In this document: piece after piece, positions 45,995 through 56,088 of the stretch
Numbering within the stretch: position 1 is the stretch's first letter
How the letters are laid out: every line of letters starts with the position of its first letter
Source of the DNA: Mycobacterium sp. ITM-2016-00317
Lineage (GTDB): Bacteria; Actinomycetota; Actinomycetes; Mycobacteriales; Mycobacteriaceae
Length of the DNA: 64,000 nt
Direction of reading: 5' to 3'
Assembly (NCBI RefSeq): GCF_002968295.1
Contig: NZ_CP134399.1
Span: forward strand, 1,550,001 to 1,614,000
Translations under genes and position numbers: made by a program
The notes under the pieces: model-generated
What the model was told of the DNA's origin: nothing
Seen by the model: the letters and a program-made list of their open reading frames with translations, nothing else
Databases searched by the model: none

Positions 45995-46849
45995 GTGACC
46001 GCCGAGCGACCGCCAGAGCACGTCCTCACAGCCTTCGGGCTGTCCGGAGTGCAGCCTGCGCCGCTGGGATCCAGCTGGGAAGGCGGATGGCGCTGCGGCG
46101 AAGTGGTGCTGTCGATGGTCGCCGACCACGCGCGCGCCGCGTGGTCGGCAAAGGTGCGCGAGACGCTGTTCGTCGACGGGGTGCGGCTGGCCCGGCCGGT
46201 GCGCTCGACCGACGGCCGGTACGTGGTCGCGGGCTGGCGCGCCGACACCTATGTGGCGGGGACGCCTGAACCGCGCCACGACGAGGTCGTCTCCGCCGCG
46301 GTGCGGCTGCACGAGGCCACCGCGAAACTGGAACGGCCCCGGTTCCTGACCCAGCCGCCGGTCGCTCCGTGGGGCGACGTCGACGTGTTCATCGCCGCCG
46401 ACCGGGCGGCGTGGGAGGAACGGCCGCTGCACTCGCTGCCACCGGGAGCGCGGGTGGGGCCGGGCACGTCCGACGGGCAGAAGTCCATCGAGCTGATCAA
46501 CCAGCTCGCGACGCTGCGCCGCCCGACCAAGAGCGCCAGTCAGCTCGTGCACGGCGACCTCTACGGCACAGTCCTTTTCGCGGGCACCGCAGCTCCCGGT
46601 ATCACCGACATCACGCCGTACTGGCGACCGCCGGCCTGGGCCGCCGGGGTGGTCGTGGTGGACGCCCTGGCGTGGGGCGAAGCCGACGACGCGCTGATCG
46701 AGAGGTGGTCGGCGCTGCCTGAGTGGTCGCAGATGCTGTTGCGCGCGTTGATGTTCCGGCTGGCGGTACATGCGCTGCACCCGCGGTCGACGGCCGCGGC
46801 GTTCCCCGGTCTGGCCCGCACCGCGGCACTGGTGCGGCTGGCGGTCTAG
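45995..46849 (+). CDS. Actinobacterial TIGR02569-type protein (Rv3205c-like)
   Basis: A 284-residue protein beginning with ERPPEHVLTAFGLSG and containing LGSSWEGGWRCG, LVHGDLYGTVLF and a C-terminal helical part with FRLAVHALHPR. LVHGDL recalls the catalytic loop of aminoglycoside/choline-kinase-like phosphotransferases (HGDLxxxN), but the Asn is missing and no other kinase motif is intact, so activity is doubtful. Two GTG starts (45989, 45995) are possible. It is probably co-transcribed with moeZ (36-bp gap). Confidence 0.75.
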   Translation: MTAERPPEHVLTAFGLSGVQPAPLGSSWEGGWRCGEVVLSMVADHARAAWSAKVRETLFVDGVRLARPVRSTDGRYVVAGWRADTYVAGTPEPRHDEVVSAAVRLHEATAKLERPRFLTQPPVAPWGDVDVFIAADRAAWEERPLHSLPPGARVGPGTSDGQKSIELINQLATLRRPTKSASQLVHGDLYGTVLFAGTAAPGITDITPYWRPPAWAAGVVVVDALAWGEADDALIERWSALPEWSQMLLRALMFRLAVHALHPRSTAAAFPGLARTAALVRLAV

Positions 46850-46857
46850 GCTCCGCC

Positions 46858-46884
46858 GCCGCGGAATAGCATTCCCGGCTGCGA
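46858..46884. repeat. Dispersed intergenic repeat copy
   Basis: CGCGGAATAGCATTCCCGG at 46860-46878 followed by CTGCGA differs at one base from the element at 17299-17323. Both lie directly after a plus-strand gene and before a convergent gene. No right arm comparable with 18617-18635 is seen here; the internal GGAAT-AGC-ATTCC forms only a 5-bp stem. Confidence 0.7.
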
Positions 46885-46922
46885 TCCGGCTCCGGTCACG
46901 ACCCTGGTTTCACGCTCGCGAC

Positions 46923-47219
46923 TCAGAACGCGTGCCGGTACTCCCGCAACGGCACCCGGCCGTCGACGGCCAGCACACCTTCGGCGCGCAGCCGCTCCAG
47001 CTGGCGGGTGGCCAGGTGCGCGGCCGGTCGGCCCGACGCCGAGATCACCCGGTGCCACGGCAGATCCGAGGAATCGGTACGCATGATCCACCCGACGATG
47101 CGCGCGCTGGAAAGACCCGCGGCCTCGGCGATGTCACCGTAGGTCGCCACCGAGCCCGACGGAATGCCCGCGACGAGCCCGCGCACCGCCTCGACCTGTT
47201 CGTCGGTGATCGCGGCCAT
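46923..47219 (-). CDS. Alkyltransferase-like protein (Atl, MGMT fold without catalytic Cys)
   Basis: A 98-residue protein equal to the DNA-binding domain of O6-methylguanine methyltransferase. The HTH region is ATYGDIAEAAGLSSARIVGWIMR. Where MGMT has PCHRV, this protein has PWHRV (Trp55), so it cannot accept an alkyl group. Atl proteins bind bulky O6-alkylguanine and channel it to nucleotide excision repair. It follows lipV with a 2-bp gap. The gene corresponds to Rv3204. Confidence 0.9.
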   Translation of the reverse strand: MAAITDEQVEAVRGLVAGIPSGSVATYGDIAEAAGLSSARIVGWIMRTDSSDLPWHRVISASGRPAAHLATRQLERLRAEGVLAVDGRVPLREYRHAF

Positions 47220-47221
47220 GC

Positions 47222-48004
47222 TCAGCTCAGGTGGTCGCGAATCACCGCAGCGGTCTCGGCCGGCATTGCCAGCGGCACCATGTGGTCGCAGTCCCATTTC
47301 AGCAGAGTGAAATTCGGTCCGAGCCCGGCGTCGAGCGCGGCGATCAGCCCGTCGCCGGCGTACGGCGGGTCGGTGCGCTGTGCGCGCACCAGCGTCGTCG
47401 GGGTGCCGTCGCGCGGCACCGGGGCCGCGCGCGTCAGCTCGCTCCAATAGCACAGCATCGCCGGGATGCTGATGCGCCAGCCGACCCGGCCGTCGGCCTG
47501 ATCGACGAGGTGCTCGTCGAGTTCCCGGTCCAGCTCGTCCTCGGCGACCTCGCCCCAGGAGCCGCCGACCTTCTCCGCACGCGCCTCGGCCCGGTCGGTG
47601 TAGTCGGGGGAGCGGTACATGTCCTCGGCGACCTCCCGCATCCACCGGCCGTCCAGGCCCACCGCGGGATCCAACAGCACGAGGCCGGTGATCAGGTCGG
47701 GCCGCAGCGCGGCGAGATTCAGCGCGATCGCGCCGCCGAAGGAGTGGCCGACCACCACCACCGGGTCCCCGCCCTCGGCGTCCAGCAGGGCGGCCAGCGC
47801 CGCCACATTGGCGTCGATCGTCCACGGCGCGTCCCACGACGAGCGGCCGTGCCCCAGCAGATCCGGGGCGATCGCCGGCACGTCGGCCAGGTGCCGGGTG
47901 AACAGGCTCTCCCAGCGCTTGCCGTGTCCGGTCAACCCGTGGATGGCCAGCACCCGGGCAGGTCCGGGCGGTCCGAAACGGTAGGTGCACAACACATCGG
48001 TCAC
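47222..48004 (-). CDS. lipV: Alpha/beta-hydrolase LipV
   Basis: A 260-residue serine hydrolase. The oxyanion motif is IHGLTGHGKRW, the nucleophile elbow GHSFGGA, the acid most likely in the later strand, and the catalytic His in DCDHMVPLA near the C-terminus. A cap-like helical insertion lies between about 120 and 190. Family members hydrolyse short-chain esters; the physiological substrate is unknown. The start is taken as the GTG at 48004, with an ATG at 48043 as an alternative. It is divergent from adnA. Confidence 0.85.
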   Translation of the reverse strand: MTDVLCTYRFGPPGPARVLAIHGLTGHGKRWESLFTRHLADVPAIAPDLLGHGRSSWDAPWTIDANVAALAALLDAEGGDPVVVVGHSFGGAIALNLAALRPDLITGLVLLDPAVGLDGRWMREVAEDMYRSPDYTDRAEARAEKVGGSWGEVAEDELDRELDEHLVDQADGRVGWRISIPAMLCYWSELTRAAPVPRDGTPTTLVRAQRTDPPYAGDGLIAALDAGLGPNFTLLKWDCDHMVPLAMPAETAAVIRDHLS

Positions 48005-48082
48005 AGGTGCAGATGCTGCCAGGTGGACGGGGCCGGGGTCCATCGAAGCGGGGTTGTCGGACCCCCGTGATCTGATTCGTGC

Positions 48083-51000
48083 ATGTCCGCGCCGCACACC
48101 GAACTGACGCCCGAGGCCCTGACCCGACGCGACGTGCGGGGCACGGTCCGGGTGCTGGGCGGGCCGGGCACCGGCAAGAGTGCGCTGCTGGTGGGCACCG
48201 CCGCGGCCCATATCGAAGCCGGCCGCGACCCGGAATCGGTTCTGCTGCTCACGGGTTCGGCGCGGTTGAGCGCCAGGGCCCGGGCCGCGGTCACCACGGC
48301 GCTGCTGGGCGCCGGAGGTCGCAGTGCCGTGCGCGAGCCGCTGGTGCGCACCATCCACTCCTATGCGTTCGCGGTGTTGCGGCTGGCCGCGCAGCGCAAC
48401 GGCAGCCCGCCGCCGCGGCTGATCACCAGCGCCGAGCAGGACGGCATCATCCGCGAGCTGCTGGCCGGAGACCTCGAGGACGGCGACGCGTCACCGGTGC
48501 GCTGGCCGGTCCGTCTGCGGCCCTCGGCACCGTCGGGTTCGCCACCGAACTGCGCGACCTGATGGCCCGCTGCAGCGAGCGCGGCGTCGATCCGCTTGCG
48601 CTGCAACGCCTCGGCCGCGCCGCAGGCCGGAATGGCAGGCCGCGGGCCGGTTCGCCCAGGCCTACGAGCAGGTCATGCTGCTGCGCGCGGCGGTCGGCAT
48701 GGCCGCCCCGCAGGCCACGGTGCCCGCGTTGGGGGCCGCCGAACTCGTCGGCGCGGCGTTGGAGGCCTTCGCCACCGACGCCGACCTGCTGGCCGCCGAA
48801 CGCGCGCGGGTGCAACTGCTGCTCGTCGACGACGCCCAGCACCTCGACCCGCAGGCCGCACGCCTGGTCCAGGTGCTGGCCGCCGGCGCCGAGACGACGG
48901 TGATCGCCGGTGATCCCCATCAGACCGTGTTCGGCTACCGCGGCGCCGACCCCGCACTGCTGCGCGGCGACGGGCCGGCGCTGACGTTGACGGCGTCGCG
49001 CCGGTGCGCGGCCCCGATCGCGGACGTGATCGAGGCGGTGGCGCGGCGGCTGCCCGGCGCGGGAACCGGGCGGGAGTTCGTCGGCACCGATTCGCCGGGC
49101 TCGGTCGCGGTCCGCATCGCGGCCTCGCAGCACGCCGAGTCCGCGTTGATCGCCGATGCGCTGCGGCGGGCGCACCTGGTCGACGGCGTGCCGTGGTCAC
49201 AGATGGCGGTGATCGTGCGCTCGGTGCCGAGGACCGGCGCCGCGCTGGGCCGCGCGCTGACGGCGGCCGGCGTGCCGGTGGACCTGCCGCACAACGATTC
49301 CGCGCTGGCCGACCAGCCGGCGGTGCGGGCGCTGCTGACGGTGCTGGAGGCGACGGCCGACGGGCTCGACGGTGACCGCGCGCTGGCACTGGTCACCGGA
49401 CCGATCGGACGCGTCGACCCGGTGTCGCTGCGCCAGCTGCGGCGGGCGCTGCGGCGCGCGGCACCGGAGAACGCCGGCGGTTTCGGCGAGCTGCTGGTCG
49501 ACGCGCTGCGGCGCGACCGCCACACTCTCGCCGACGAGCAGGCCCGTGCGCTGCGCCGGGTGTCCGCTGTGCTGACCGCTGCCCGGCGCAGCGCCGAACA
49601 GGGCAGCGACCCGCGGCACACGCTCTGGCAGGCCTGGCACCGGTCCGGTCTGCAGAAGCGCTGGCTGGCCGCGGTCGAGCGCGGCGGACCCGCAGGCGCG
49701 CAGGCCGACCGCGACCTCGACGCCGTCACCGCGATGTTCGACGTCGCCGAGCAATACGTGACCCGCACCGCCGGGGCGTCGCTGCGTGGCCTGATCGACC
49801 ACATCGGCGCGTTGTCGCTGCCGCCGGCCCGCTCCGCCGAGCATGCGCCGGAGGCGGTCGCGCTGCTCAGCGCGCACTCCGCGCTGGACCGGGAGTGGGA
49901 GTTCGTGGTGCTGGCCGGGCTGCAGGAAGGGTTGTGGCCCAACGTCGCCCCGCGCGGCGGGGTGCTGGGCACTCAGCAACTGGTGGATGTGCTCGACGGG
50001 GTCGTCGACATCGGCCAACGCGCGCTGTCGAGCAGGGCGCCGCTGCTGGCCGAGGAGCGCAGGCTGCTCATCGCCGCCATCGGCCGGGCCCGCAGCAGGC
50101 TGCTGGTGACGGCGGTCGACAGCGATTGCGGCGACGACGCGATGCTGCCGTCGTCGTTCTGCCAGGAGATCGCCGCGCTGGCCACCGAGTCGGATCCGCC
50201 GCCCGCGGCGCCGATCCGCGCTCCGCGGGTGCTGGCGCCGTCGGCTGTCGTCGGGCGGCTGCGCGCGGTCGTGTGTGCGCCGCCGGACACCGCCGATGAC
50301 ACCGAACGGGCCTGCGCGGCAGCGCAGTTGGCGCGGATGGCCGAGGCCGGAGTGCACGGCGCGGACCCGGCGTCCTGGTACGGCGCGCGGGGACTGTCCA
50401 GCGACGAACCGCTGTGGCAGGACGGCGACCACGTGGTGACGCTGTCGCCGTCGACGCTGCAGATGCTCTCGGACTGCCCGCTGCGCTGGCTGCTGGAGCG
50501 CCACGGAGGGTCCCGCGGCCGTGATGTGCGTTCCAGCCTGGGCTCGCTGGTGCACGCGCTGATCTCCGAGTCCGGGCGCACCGAGTCACAGTTGCTCACC
50601 GGGCTGGAGAAGGTCTGGGAGGAACTGCCTTTCGACGCGCAGTGGCACGCCGACAACGAACGGGCCCGGCACCTGGAGATGCTGAGCACCTTCCTGCGGT
50701 GGCGGGAGGACACCCGCGGCGAACTCACCGAGGTGGGCACCGAGGTGGAGGTCGACGGTGAGGTCGGTGCCGCCGATGGTGAGCTGCCGGCCGTGCGGGT
50801 TCGCGGGCGGTTGGACCGGCTCGAACGCGACAGCGAGGGCCGACTGGTCGTGATCGACGTCAAGACCGGAAAGAGCCCGGTGAGCAAGGACGACGCCCAG
50901 AGCCACGCACAGTTGGCGCTCTACCAGCTGGCGGTCGCGGCGGGCCTGCTCACCGAAGGTGACCAGCCCGGGGGCGGGCGGCTGGTCTACCTCGGCAAGA

Positions 51001-51194
51001 CCACCGGTGGGGGCGCCACCGAACGGCATCAGGATCCGATGACCCCCGACGGTCGCGCCGAGTGGGAACAGCAGGTCCACCGCGCCGCCGCGGCGACGCA
51101 GGGTCCGCAGTTCGTGGCCAGGGTCAACGACGGCTGCGCGCACTGCCCGGTCCGTACCATGTGCCCGACCCAGAACACCAGGAGCGACGCATGA
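48083..51194 (+). pseudogene. adnA: adnA, helicase-nuclease subunit A, with two frameshifts
   Basis: AdnA pairs with AdnB in the ATP-dependent motor-nuclease that resects double-strand breaks in mycobacteria. The first frame (48083-48562) carries the Walker A GGPGTGKSALL. Near 48520 the protein continues in another frame (ALGTVGFATELRDLMARC), and near 48628 in a third (EWQAAGRFAQAYEQV) that runs to 51194. The last frame has the RecB-type nuclease motif VIDVKTGKSP, QLALYQLA and the Cys cluster CAHCPVRTMC. The second break is exactly explained, and the first compatibly explained, by loss of one GGCC from a GGCCGGCC tandem; restoring both gives 1039 residues, the usual size. As written, translation stops after 159 residues. 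Confidence 0.88.
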
Positions 51195-54100
51195 CCGGTC
51201 CCCGCTACAGCCCTGCCGAACTCTCCAGGGCCTTGGGTCTTTTCGAGCCCACCGACGAGCAGGCGGCGGTGATCTCGGCCGAACCGGGGCCGCTGGTGGT
51301 GATCGCTGGTGCCGGCGCGGGCAAGACCGAGACGATGGCGGCGCGGGTGGTGTGGCTGGTCGCGAACGGCTACGCACGTCCGGGCGAGGTGCTCGGGCTG
51401 ACGTTCACCCGAAAGGCGGCGGGACAGCTGCTGCGCCGGGTGCGCGCCCGGCTCGCGCGGCTGGCCGGGGCGGGGCTGATGCTTCCCCCGGGCAGCGGCG
51501 ACCTCGCCGACGATCCCGTCACCATCAGCACCTACCACGCGTTCGCGGGAAACCTGTTGCGCGAGTTCGGGCTGCTGCTGCCGGTGGAGCCCGACACCAG
51601 GCTGCTCGGGGCAACCGAGTTGTGGCAGTTGGCTTTCCGCGTGGTGTGCGAGCATCCCACGGCGCTGGACACCGAGAAGTCGCCGGCCTCGATCACCGAC
51701 ATGGTGCTGCGGCTGGCCGGGCAGCTCTCCGAGCATCTGGTCGACACGGCGCAGCTGCGCGACACCCACCTCGAACTGGAGCGGCTGGTGCTCACGCTGC
51801 CTGCCGGCCGGTATCAGCGCGACCGCGGCCCCAGCCAGTGGCTGCTGCGGATGCTGGCGACCCAGACCGAGCGCACCATGCTGGTTCCGCTGATCGACGC
51901 GCTGCACCACCGGATGCGTGACGAGCGGGTGATGGATTTCGGCATGCAGATGGCCTCGGCGGCGCGACTGGCCGAGCAGTGCCCGCAGGTCGGTCAACAG
52001 CTGCGGCAGCGGTACCGGGTGGTGCTGCTCGACGAGTACCAGGACACCGGGCATGCGCAGCGGGTCGCGTTGTCCTCGTTGTTCGGCGGCGGCGCCGACG
52101 ACGGGCTGGCGTTGACCGCCGTCGGGGATCCGATCCAGTCGATCTACGGCTGGCGCGGAGCCTCGGCGACCAACCTGCCGCGCTTCACCACCGATTTCCC
52201 GTTCTCCGACGGCACCCCGGCGCCGACCCTGGAACTGCGCACCAGCTGGCGCAACCCGCCGGAGGTGCTGCACCTGGCCAACGAGGTGTCGGGCGAGGCC
52301 AGGCACCGCTCGGTGGCGGTGCGCGCACTGCAGCCACGTCCCGGCGCCGAACCCGGCAGTGTGCGGTGTGCGCTGCTGGGTGACGTCGAGACCGAACGGG
52401 AATGGGTCGCCGACCAGATCGCGTCCCGTTGGCACGGCGGGATCGAGGCCGACGGGGCCGCGCCGACAGCCGCGGTTCTGGTGCGCCGCAACGCCGATGC
52501 CGGACCGATGGCCGAGGCGCTGGGCCGGCGCGGGGTCCCGGTCGAGGTGGTGGGCCTGGCCGGGCTGTTGGCCGTGCCGGAGGTCGCCGACGTGGTCGCG
52601 ATGCTGCGGCTGGCCGCCGATCCGACCGCGGGCGCGGCAGCGGTGCGGGTGCTGACCGGGCCGCGGTGGCGGCTGGGTGCGCGCGACGTGGCGGCGCTGT
52701 GGCGGCGTGCGGTCAGCCTGGTCGACGGCGGAGGCTCCGCACCGGATACGGACGCGGCGACCGCGCAGATCATCGCCGCGCTCGGGCCCGACGCGGACGC
52801 GGCCTGCCTGGCCGACGCCATCTGCGATCCCGGCCCGGCCACGGCCTACTCGGAGGCGGGGCACGCCAGGATCGTCGCGCTGGGCCGTGAGTTGACCGCG
52901 CTGCGGGCGCACCTGGACAGCCCGCTGCCGGAGCTGCTGGCGGAGGTGCGGCGGCTGCTGGGCATCGACGCCGAAGTGCGGGCCGCCCAGCCCGTCTCGG
53001 CGGGATGGTCGGGCACCGAACACCTCGACGCCTTCGCCGACGTCGTGGCCGACTTCGCGTCGCGGGGCGCGACCACGGTGTCGGCACTGCTGGCCTACCT
53101 CGACATCGCCGAGCAGGTGGAGAACGGGCTGGCGCCGGCCGAGGTCACCGTGTCCGCCGAGCGCGTGCAGATCCTGACGGTGCACGCGGCCAAGGGGCTG
53201 GAATGGCAGATCGTGGCCGTACCGCACCTGTCCGGGCGGATCTTCCCGTCCACCGCGTCGCCGCGCACCTGGCTCACCGATGCCGCCGATCTGCCGCCGC
53301 TGCTGCGCGGTGACTGCGCGGCGGTGTCCGAGCACGGCGTGCCGGTGCTCGACACCTCCGATGTCAGCGATCGGAAAGGGTTGTCGGACAAGATCTACGA
53401 CCACAAGCGCAGCCTGGATCAGCGGCGCACCGACGAGGAACGCCGCCTACTGTACGTGGCGATCACCCGCGCCGAGGACACGCTGCTGGTGTCCGGCCAC
53501 CACTGGGGCGCCACCGAGTCCAAGCCGCGCGGCCCGTCGCAGTTCCTGGTCGAACTCAAGGACGTCATCGACACGTCCGACGCGGCGGGCACGCCGTGCG
53601 GCATCGTCGACGTGTGGGCCGAGGCCCCCGCCGAAGGGGAGTCCAACCCGATCCGGGACCGGGTCGTGGAGGCCGTGTGGCCGGCCGATCCGCTGGCCGG
53701 CGCCCGCACACCGACCGTGGGGCCGAGCTGGTCGCCACGGCCATGGCCGCAGCGCCGCAACCCGACCAGATTCCCGACGTCCACGGCTGGGCCGCCGACG
53801 TCGACGCGCTGCTGGCGGAGCGGGAGCTGGCCGCCCGCCGGCCGCTGCCGCGTCTACCGCAGCAGCTGTCGGTCAGCGCGATGGTCGAACTCGGGCGTGA
53901 CCCCGAAGCGGTCGCCGCGCGGTTGCAGCGTCGGCTGCCTCGCCGGCCCGATTCGCAGGCGTTGCTGGGCACCGCGTTCCACGAATGGGTGCAACGCTAC
54001 TTCCAGGCCGAGAAGCTGTTCGACCTCGACGACCTGCCCGGGGCGGCGGACGCCGACCGGGACGACCGCGGCGAGCTCGAGGAGCTACAGAACGCGTTCG

Positions 54101-54477
54101 CGGTGTCGCCGTGGGCGGCCCGCACGCCGGTCGACGTCGAGGTGCCCTTCGACATGATGCTTGCCGGGCGGGTGGTGCGGGGCCGCATCGACGCGGTCTT
54201 CGCCGACGACGACGGCGGGGTCACGGTGCTGGACTGGAAGACCGGCGAGCCGCCGGCGACCGACGAAGAACTGCGGCACAACGCCATTCAGCTCGCCGTG
54301 TACCGGCTCGCATGGGCCCGACTGCACGGGTGCCCGGTGGGTTCGGTGCGCGCGGCGTTCCACTACGTGCGGTCCGGGCGCACGGTCATGCCGGCCGACC
54401 TGCCCGACGAGGACGCGCTGACCGCGCTGCTGACCGAGGCGGCCGACGAGCAGGAGGTCGCTCAGCTGTCGCGGTAG
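51191..54477 (+). pseudogene. adnB: adnB, helicase-nuclease subunit B, with one frameshift
   Basis: AdnB provides the main translocase and a second nuclease domain. The ATG overlaps the adnA stop. The frame has GAGAGKTET (Walker A), LLDEYQDTGHAQ (motif II), TAVGDPIQSIYGWRGA (motif III), and [11 protein letters not shown] and YVAITRAED in the C-terminal helicase half. At about 53697 the reading frame changes: RRPHTDRGAELVATAMA continues one frame over to 54477 and contains the nuclease motif VTVLDWKTGEPP with AIQLAVYRL. Adding one GGCC at the tandem there restores 1096 residues, the usual size. As written, the nuclease domain is lost and about 150 unrelated residues are added before a stop at 54157. 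Confidence 0.88.
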
Positions 54478-54866
54478 ACCTTCCACGCCTGCCTGATCAT
54501 CGGGACCTGCAGCGGCAGGCGGGCAATCGCACCGACCCGCATCGGGAGCGTCTTGGCCGGGTCGTTGAACCAGAGCCGGACCATGTTCACGTTGCCGGGG
54601 AACACCCCGACGAACAGCGCGATCGCCGACAGCGCGCCGGCCCTGCGGGTCTTGGGGGCCAGCAGCAGAGCGCCGACACCGATCTCGGCGACGCCGGAGG
54701 CGTAGGTGTAGAAGCGCTGGGTGCCCGGAAGTTCCTCGGGCACGATCGAGTCGAACGGTTTCGGAGCGGCGAAGTGCAGGATGCCCATACCTATCAGCCA
54801 GGCACCCATCCGGGCGCCGCGTGATGACTTGGTGATCTGCTGCAGTGCCGTGGAGGGCGTGGCCAT
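54462..54866 (-). CDS. DoxX-like small membrane protein
   Basis: A 134-residue protein with about four hydrophobic segments (AWLIGMGILHFAAP, YTYASGVAEIGVGALLL, AGALSAIALFVGVFPGNVNMV). The pattern GxxHF..P followed by a VAEIGVGALLL helix is typical of DoxX/DUF4260-like membrane proteins of unknown function. The ATG at 54866 is used. Its 3' end overlaps the adnB 3' end by 16 bases, in convergent orientation. Confidence 0.75.
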   Translation of the reverse strand: MATPSTALQQITKSSRGARMGAWLIGMGILHFAAPKPFDSIVPEELPGTQRFYTYASGVAEIGVGALLLAPKTRRAGALSAIALFVGVFPGNVNMVRLWFNDPAKTLPMRVGAIARLPLQVPMIRQAWKVYRDS

Positions 54867-54912
54867 GATTACATTGTGCTGGTGCGGCTGCCTCACCCCC
54901 TGACCGGCCCTC

Positions 54913-55992
54913 GTGGCTGAAGGACGTTTGCGCCGGCGGGTGCGCCGGTTTGATCAGTCGCTGGCCGACATGCCGGTCCATGCGCTCACCGATCGCGTCC
55001 AGATCCCGACCGAGACGGTCAGCCCGGCGCGCCGGATCACCGTCCGCGTCATCTACGCGACGGCGGCGTTGTTCGCCGCGGTGTTGATCGTCTACATCGA
55101 CCGCGACGGATACCGCGACGTCCAGGACGACCAGCTGTCGTTCCTGGACTGCTTCTATTACGCGACGGTGTCACTGTCGACGACGGGCTACGGCGACATC
55201 ACGCCGGTCACCCCGGGGGCGCGCCTGGTCAACGTCTTGATCATCACGCCGCTTCGGGTGGCGTTCCTGATCGTGCTGATCGGCACCACCGTCGAGACCC
55301 TCACCACGCAATCGCGTCAGGTCTACCAAATCCAGCGTTGGAGGAGCAGATTGCGTAACCACATCATCATCGTCGGCTACGGCACCAAGGGCCGCACCGC
55401 TGCCGCGGCGATGGTCGGCGACGAGATCGCTCCCGGCGACATCGTGGTCGTCGACGAGGACGCCGCGGCACTGGAGCGCGCCAAGAGTGCGGGGCTGGTC
55501 ACGATCCGCGGCAGCGCGACCGACTCCGAGGTGCTGCGCCTGGCCGGCGCCCAGCACGCCAAGACCATCATCGTCGCCGCCAATCGCGACGACACCGCGG
55601 TGCTGGTCACGCTCACCGCCCGCGAGCTCGCCCCGAAGGCCAAGATCATCGCTGCGGTCCGCGAGACCGACAACGAACATCTGCTCAAGCAGTCCGGCGC
55701 GGACTCGACCGTGGTGACCTCGGAGACCGCGGGCCGTCTGCTCGGCATCGCCGTGCAGACCCCCAGCGTGGTCGAGATGATGGAGGACCTGCTGACCCCG
55801 GACCGTGGGTTCGCCATCGCCGAACGCGAGGTGAGCCCGAAGGAGGCCGGCGGCTCACCGCGCCACGGCACGGACATCGTGCTCGGCGTGGTCCGCGGCA
55901 ACAAGCTGATCCGCGTCGACGATCCGAAGGTCGACGCACTGGAGTTGGGGGACCGGTTGTTGTATATCCGCCCAGCAGACGAGGACCGATGA
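54913..55992 (+). CDS. Two-TM potassium channel with RCK (TrkA-N) domain (Rv3200c-like)
   Basis: A 359-residue ion channel. Two transmembrane helices (VIYATAALFAAVLIVYI and VLIITPLRVAFLIVLIGTT) flank a pore loop with the selectivity filter TTGYGD at residues 90-95. A cytoplasmic RCK domain follows, with NHIIIVGYGTKGRTAA as the nucleotide-binding loop and DEDAAAL after it, then a TrkA-C-like tail. It should form a tetrameric, ligand-gated K+ channel. The GTG start is 46 bases from the divergent DoxX-like gene. Its stop codon overlaps the first of three tiny ORFs leading to nudC. Confidence 0.92.
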   Translation: MAEGRLRRRVRRFDQSLADMPVHALTDRVQIPTETVSPARRITVRVIYATAALFAAVLIVYIDRDGYRDVQDDQLSFLDCFYYATVSLSTTGYGDITPVTPGARLVNVLIITPLRVAFLIVLIGTTVETLTTQSRQVYQIQRWRSRLRNHIIIVGYGTKGRTAAAAMVGDEIAPGDIVVVDEDAAALERAKSAGLVTIRGSATDSEVLRLAGAQHAKTIIVAANRDDTAVLVTLTARELAPKAKIIAAVRETDNEHLLKQSGADSTVVTSETAGRLLGIAVQTPSVVEMMEDLLTPDRGFAIAEREVSPKEAGGSPRHGTDIVLGVVRGNKLIRVDDPKVDALELGDRLLYIRPADEDR

Positions 55993-56088
55993 GCGCTTGC
56001 GCGAAGAGCAGAAGGAACCGATGAGCGCTTGCGCCGCGACGAGCCCTTGGGCGAGGAGCCGTGGATGAAGAGCAGAAGGAACCGATGA
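55989..56088 (+). other. Chain of three tiny ATGA-overlapping ORFs between channel gene and nudC
   Basis: Between the channel stop and the nudC start are three consecutive minimal ORFs: 55989-56024 (MSACAKSRRNR), 56021-56068 (MSACAATSPWARSRG) and 56065-56088 (MKSRRNR). Each starts inside the stop of the previous one through ATGA, and the last TGA overlaps the nudC ATG. The segment contains a 23-bp direct repeat (56003-56025 and 56067-56089) that includes an AGAAGGA ribosome site and ATGAG. A second repeat, CCGATGAGCGCTTGCGC, occurs at 55987 and 56018. It looks like a duplicated intercistronic junction that keeps translational coupling. Confidence 0.75.

Noticed and set aside
48500..48640. Programmed ribosomal frameshifting in adnA
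   Set aside because: There is no slippery heptamer; the two shifts are in GGCC tandems, and a third similar change is in adnB. Small deletions or sequence errors explain all three more simply.
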